From positions 31,850 to 95,849 of the forward strand of contig JASANG010002697.1 in assembly GCA_030248215.1 (NCBI GenBank): 64,000 nucleotides of DNA. Direction: 5' to 3'. Made by a program: the position numbers and the translations under genes. Shown here one piece after another: positions 62,001-64,000 of the stretch; position 1 is the stretch's first letter, and every line of letters starts with the position of its first letter. The notes under the pieces were generated by a model that did not search any database, was not told the DNA's origin, and worked only from the letters and a program-made list of their open reading frames with translations. This DNA comes from Enoplolaimus lenunculus. Its lineage: Eukaryota; Nematoda; Enoplea; Enoplida; Thoracostomopsidae.

Positions 62001-63219
62001 GCCGTACGGGTGACGCACGGTGACGGACTGCGCCGTACGGCACCGGAGGTCAAGTATAGCGCAACTCTAATTTTTAATATACAGTCGGCCTATATCAAAT
62101 GAAGTCTGGCGTTGCGTTTAAAAACCAATCAAACGTTGCAATATAAAAAACCATTATTAAGGAATAAGGGAGGCAGGTAGTGAGAGAGGGAGGGACGAAT
62201 CAGGTAGGAAGGGACGGAAAGAGGCAGGGAGGGAAGTAGGCAGGACAGGAGGGAGGCAGTGAGAAAAGCAGGAAGAGACCGAAGCAGGTAGGGTGCGACG
62301 CAGTGAGGGAGGAAGACAGGGAGAGGAGCAGGCAGGGAGGGAGAGAAACAAGTAAGCCGAAAGAGAGAGAGAGTGAGGCAGCCAGGAAGGAAGGGGGGAC
62401 AAAGGTGAGTTACCTTGAGCGATCGCTGGGTATGAATCAGGCTGATTTAGGCATTCGACAATAGTGGATAAGTGAACCGCTTCAGCGTTCACTTGTCGAA
62501 ACGTTGCATCTCGTTTGTTTCTCAAAGGACTGCTCGGATCGAATTTGTCAACTCGCTGTAAACATAAGAAATTATAACTGTGTTGCTAGCGTCAAAAACA
62601 AATATTAACAAAAAATGTTTGAAAATTCAAGCGCATTCAAAATATATTCTAACCTGATGAACGGCGCCACAACGCCAACGTCCAGTGACGTCCGGCAGCG
62701 CATGCCAAGTACAGCGCAAACCTTATAATTAACCACTTCTCACATAGAGTTGATTATGGGCAACTTAGCGCAGTGTATATACGTTACATAATATATATCG
62801 CACAGAGTTTAACAATTGGAACACGTATACATAGTACTAAATTACCACAAGACGTGAGAGCCCCTCGGGCTCGAGCGTCAAGCTCCTATAGCTGAGTGGT
62901 GATGGTAAACGCCTCCCACTCCAGTCACTGGAGTTCGAATCCTATCATAAAACTAGGTCTCAGATGAAATAGAAAATATGCATGTGATAAAGGGTTAATG
63001 TGAACGTTGAATACAATATATTTTGCTGTCGTTGAACCAATACGGAACAAAACGTAATCCGACTGCCTTGGTTATAACGTGAAACCCCGCTTTAAAACGG
63101 CAAACTGTTCTGTTTGCAAAAAACTGAACACACTTACTTTCAGCAGGTCCAACGACTTCGTAAGATGTAACTTTATGCAATATTCAAGTTGAGTTTGCGC
63201 TGAATTACAGTCGTCATTT
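55919..63219 (-). CDS. Unrecognised multi-exon gene, helical/HEAT-like product (gene span)
   Basis: Six exons on the - strand join with consistent phases to give about 284 codons with no stop, so this is a real gene, but I do not recognise the family. The first half contains VDKFDPSSPL and WSLVLRMAYGETGSNRKEYF; the middle contains VFEFGAFFRDKQIPLLLESL. The last third (NEMFVVRAIVARLQTIPVPP; VLMQLQSDHAEIRQTAETYF; LECSQPEIRYCACKGLTLLQ) has the spacing of paired amphipathic helices seen in HEAT/ARM repeats. That is an inference from pattern, not a match. No start codon or signal peptide is visible, so the 5' end probably lies beyond the window. The introns hold a 69-bp tandem array, a TTAGGC MITE and a polypurine tract. 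Confidence 0.8.
56144..56483 (-). mobile_element. Long hAT-like MITE with expanded TTAGGC core
   Basis: GGCCGTTGTGGAAAACACG to CTTTACATGGACC, flanked by GTTCTAGC and ATTCTAGC (7 of 8). At 340 bp it is the largest single copy. Four blocks of CCTAAGCCTAAGC are each separated by the arm motif AATGAGCATATTCCTAA, so the arm and core together have been amplified in tandem. It lies in an intron of the - strand gene. Confidence 0.88.
56963..57118 (-). CDS. Unrecognised - strand gene, exon e
   Basis: Two bases complete an Ile codon, then WLAKQLDSNEMFVVRAIVAR, a Pro-rich turn (IPVPPPP) and RCMRAVLMQLQSDHAEIRQT follow. The acceptor is CTGAATTTCAG and the donor is GTAAGC. The Pro-containing turn between two helices resembles a HEAT repeat. 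Confidence 0.75.
57119..58475. other. Intron of the - strand gene with dispersed repeat copies
   Basis: Two copies of the CATATTTGAGCTTCTCA repeat (57225-57440 and 57590-57720) and a degraded CCCCCCAAAATAGACGATC-type transposon end near 58125. No further exon was needed to keep phase. Confidence 0.45.
58476..58634 (-). CDS. Unrecognised - strand gene, exon d
   Basis: Two bases complete a Val codon, then 52 codons follow (LSSLVDAVQGTDDFDAVCSP ... FRDKQIPLLLESLSHE) plus one base. The acceptor is AATACATTTCAG and the donor is GTAAGC. The intron between exons c and d (58635-61366) holds the whole 69-bp tandem array and one TTAGGC MITE. Confidence 0.8.
58849..58931 (-). tRNA. tRNA-like sequence, probably a pseudogene or SINE head
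   Basis: On the - strand, TGGTATAGTAGTAGGTACC (A box) and CCGGGGTTCGATGCCCGG (B box with a 5-bp T stem) are about 40 nt apart. The T loop would have 8 bases, and the anticodon and acceptor stems do not close properly, so a working tRNA is unlikely. It lies in the intron before exon d. Confidence 0.35.
59024..60841. repeat. 69-bp tandem array, about 26 units
   Basis: The unit runs from TGATCCAGGTGATAAAATTA through TTTTTAACCTTTACTATATA to GAAAATATGCAT. Variation is mostly at two sites, GGTAATAA/GGTGATAA and TAGTGACA/TAGCGACA. One unit near 59935-60000 is rearranged. The array lies in the intron between exons d and c of the - strand gene and has stops in the frames I checked. Confidence 0.95.
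60938..61143 (+). mobile_element. hAT-like MITE with TTAGGC core
   Basis: GGCCCATGTATAGAACAGG to CATACATGGGCC. Flanks are GAACACAG and GACTACAA (6 of 8). It lies in the same intron of the - strand gene as the 69-bp array. Confidence 0.82.
61367..61552 (-). CDS. Unrecognised - strand gene, exon c
   Basis: Two bases complete a Val codon, then 61 codons follow (FRSLNIPQNIENLWSLVLRM ... SIGQQYSRIKPN) plus one base. The acceptor is TTTTTATTTGTCAG and the donor is GTACGT. The phase matches exon b. Confidence 0.8.
61882..62067. mobile_element. GC-rich palindromic element, long copy with CGCCGTACGG repeats
   Basis: GTTGCGCTATACTTTTGTGG to GGTCAAGTATAGCGCAAC. Inside, GGTGACGGAC and GGCGCCGTACGG units are repeated about five times. 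A partial third copy is at about 62662-62720. It lies in an intron of the - strand gene. Confidence 0.7.
62160..62403. repeat. Polypurine tract in an intron of the - strand gene
   Basis: About 240 bp made almost only of A and G on the + strand (GGGAGG, GGCAGG, GAGAGAGAGAG). It starts at the donor of exon b, so the transcript has a long pyrimidine run right after its 5' splice site. It is loosely tandem, with no fixed period. Confidence 0.8.
62414..62555 (-). CDS. Unrecognised - strand gene, exon b
   Basis: 47 codons plus one base, starting RVDKFDPSSPLRNKRDATFR and ending NQPDSYPAIAQ. The acceptor is TTATGTTTACAG and the donor is GTAACT. It continues exon a in phase 0. A purine-rich tract on the + strand (pyrimidine-rich in the transcript) starts right after the donor. 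Confidence 0.8.
62733..62994 (+). mobile_element. piggyBac-like MITE with best-preserved tRNA-like module
   Basis: TTAA, CCACTTCTCACATAGAG at the left; GTGATAAAGGG, TTAA at the right. A box TAGCTGAGTGG (62890-62900) and a perfect B box GAGTTCGAATCC (62931-62942) lie about 40 nt apart, preceded by GAGCCCCTCGGGCTC, a 6-bp-stem hairpin. It lies in an intron of the - strand gene. Confidence 0.82.
63138..63219 (-). CDS. Unrecognised - strand gene, exon a
   Basis: 82 nt: one base that completes an upstream codon, then 27 codons (NDDCNSAQTQLEYCIKLHLT ... LDLLK). The acceptor is TTCTTTATTTCAG and the donor is GTAAGT, read on the - strand. Only one frame is open. No upstream exon was found between here and the end of the window. 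Confidence 0.7.
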
Positions 63220-63284
63220 CTGAAATAAAGAAAATACAAATTACGACTATAAAAGTTATTGAAAGGTTTTTAAAAACTACACTG

Positions 63285-63500
63285 TCTGATTTGAGACCGT
63301 ATTTTCAAATGTGTATAGCACCTATCAACAGTTTAGTGATAGGTTTTGAAACAGGCAAAGACTTACACTTCAAGATTTCAAAGTTGGTACCGAAATAGGG
63401 CAAATAAACTGTCAAAAATGTGCTGATTTATAGAGCTCACCATTTGCTGATTCGAAAGTTACAAGACCTATCACCAACTCGTTAAAGGCGCTAGCCTAGA
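63285..63500. mobile_element. MITE, GTGTATAGCACCTATCAC family
   Basis: TTTTCAAATGTGTATAGCAC at the left, and GAAAGTTACAAGACCTATCA then CCAACTC at the right. It sits just upstream of exon a of the - strand gene. Confidence 0.55.
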
Positions 63501-64000
63501 ATAAAATGGTTGAAAGCAAAACGCCAATATGTCACACGGAGATACGGAATCTTTCAGTAATTTTCGAAAATCTTGGGTACTGTGTAAAATTTAATGTTTT
63601 AGACTTTAGATGATTTGCATCCCATACCCATACCCGTTGCACTTACAACTGTTTCCTTCAATGAAATGAATTTTTACTTCAACTCAGAAACTCGCTCAGC
63701 GTCCGTCCGCCAATTACCCCGGTTGGATATGGCGCAGGCTAAAAAGGATCCGATGTGTTCCGAAAAAATCAATTTCAAAAATATTAGTGAATCCAAAACT
63801 AAAGTTTTTAGAAGAGTTTCAAATACAAAAACATGCGACTATTTTTCGGCTCACATGAGAGGCTCTCATAATCTTAGGAACGGCTTTGCTTAAAACTTAC
63901 ATTTCTCGACCTGTTGCTGTTAATCCGTTAGTTCGTATCTAAAAGTGCAACAATAGAACGTTAGAATATAATCTTGTGACGGTAACGTACAAATCAGTTC
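63501..64000. other. Upstream of exon a, nothing certain
   Basis: A 92-codon open frame on the + strand (63615-63893) has no splice or start context I trust. An upstream exon of the - strand gene is expected here or beyond, but I could not find one that fits the phase. Confidence 0.35.

Noticed and set aside
62157-62413. Ser/Leu/Pro-rich extension of exon b
   Set aside because: It is the polypurine tract read in frame past a good GTAACT donor.
63615-63900. An upstream exon of the - strand gene with donor near 63650
   Set aside because: An AG acceptor and GTAAGT donor are present, but the frame needed to join exon a contains a stop.

Overview
The window is eukaryotic: AT-rich, with short coding exons separated by kilobase introns that have GT...AG borders, and no prokaryotic gene structure. 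Two things point to a nematode. Interspersed TTAGGC tracts match the nematode telomere unit, and a synaptotagmin gene carries a duplicated C2B exon pair, an arrangement known from C. elegans snt-1. Neither is proof, and the species cannot be named from this sequence.

Two genes are supported. (1) A synaptotagmin-1 orthologue on the + strand (exons at 27242-37238, candidate first exon at 24820-24944). It encodes a lumenal segment, a transmembrane helix, C2A and C2B, with two 134-nt mutually exclusive C2B exons. (2) A gene on the - strand that I do not recognise. Six phase-compatible exons lie at 63219 down to 55919 and a weak candidate terminal exon lies at 49585-49647. The product looks helical and HEAT/ARM-like in its last third. 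A possible first coding exon of a third gene is at 47832-47954 on the + strand.

Most of the rest is non-autonomous DNA transposons (MITEs) and tandem repeats. The main families are: a hAT-like family (ends GGCCCATG, 8-bp target duplications) whose interior is TTAGGC telomere-like sequence, with about 20 copies; a PIF/Harbinger-like family (TGGGTCATCC ends, TAA/TTA duplications); a piggyBac-like family (CCC ends, TTAA duplications) carrying a tRNA-like module; TA-flanked palindromic elements built from GAGTC...GACTC; GC-rich GCGCTATAC elements; and several less defined inverted-repeat families. Tandem arrays are a 49-bp GC-rich array (22203-22591), a 73-bp satellite of about 77 units (49811-55441) and a 69-bp array of about 26 units (59024-60841).

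Layout: 1-24.8 kb is repeat-rich with no convincing gene. 24.8-37.2 kb is the synaptotagmin gene, with MITEs in most introns. 37.2-49.8 kb is nested transposons and one candidate start exon. 49.8-55.4 kb is the satellite. 55.9-63.2 kb is the - strand gene, with the 69-bp array in one intron. The most unusual local feature is the synaptotagmin intron 30259-31482. A hAT-like MITE inserted with its target duplication on the 5' splice site, so the donor is present twice, and a piggyBac-like MITE ends 8 nt from the 3' splice-site exon.
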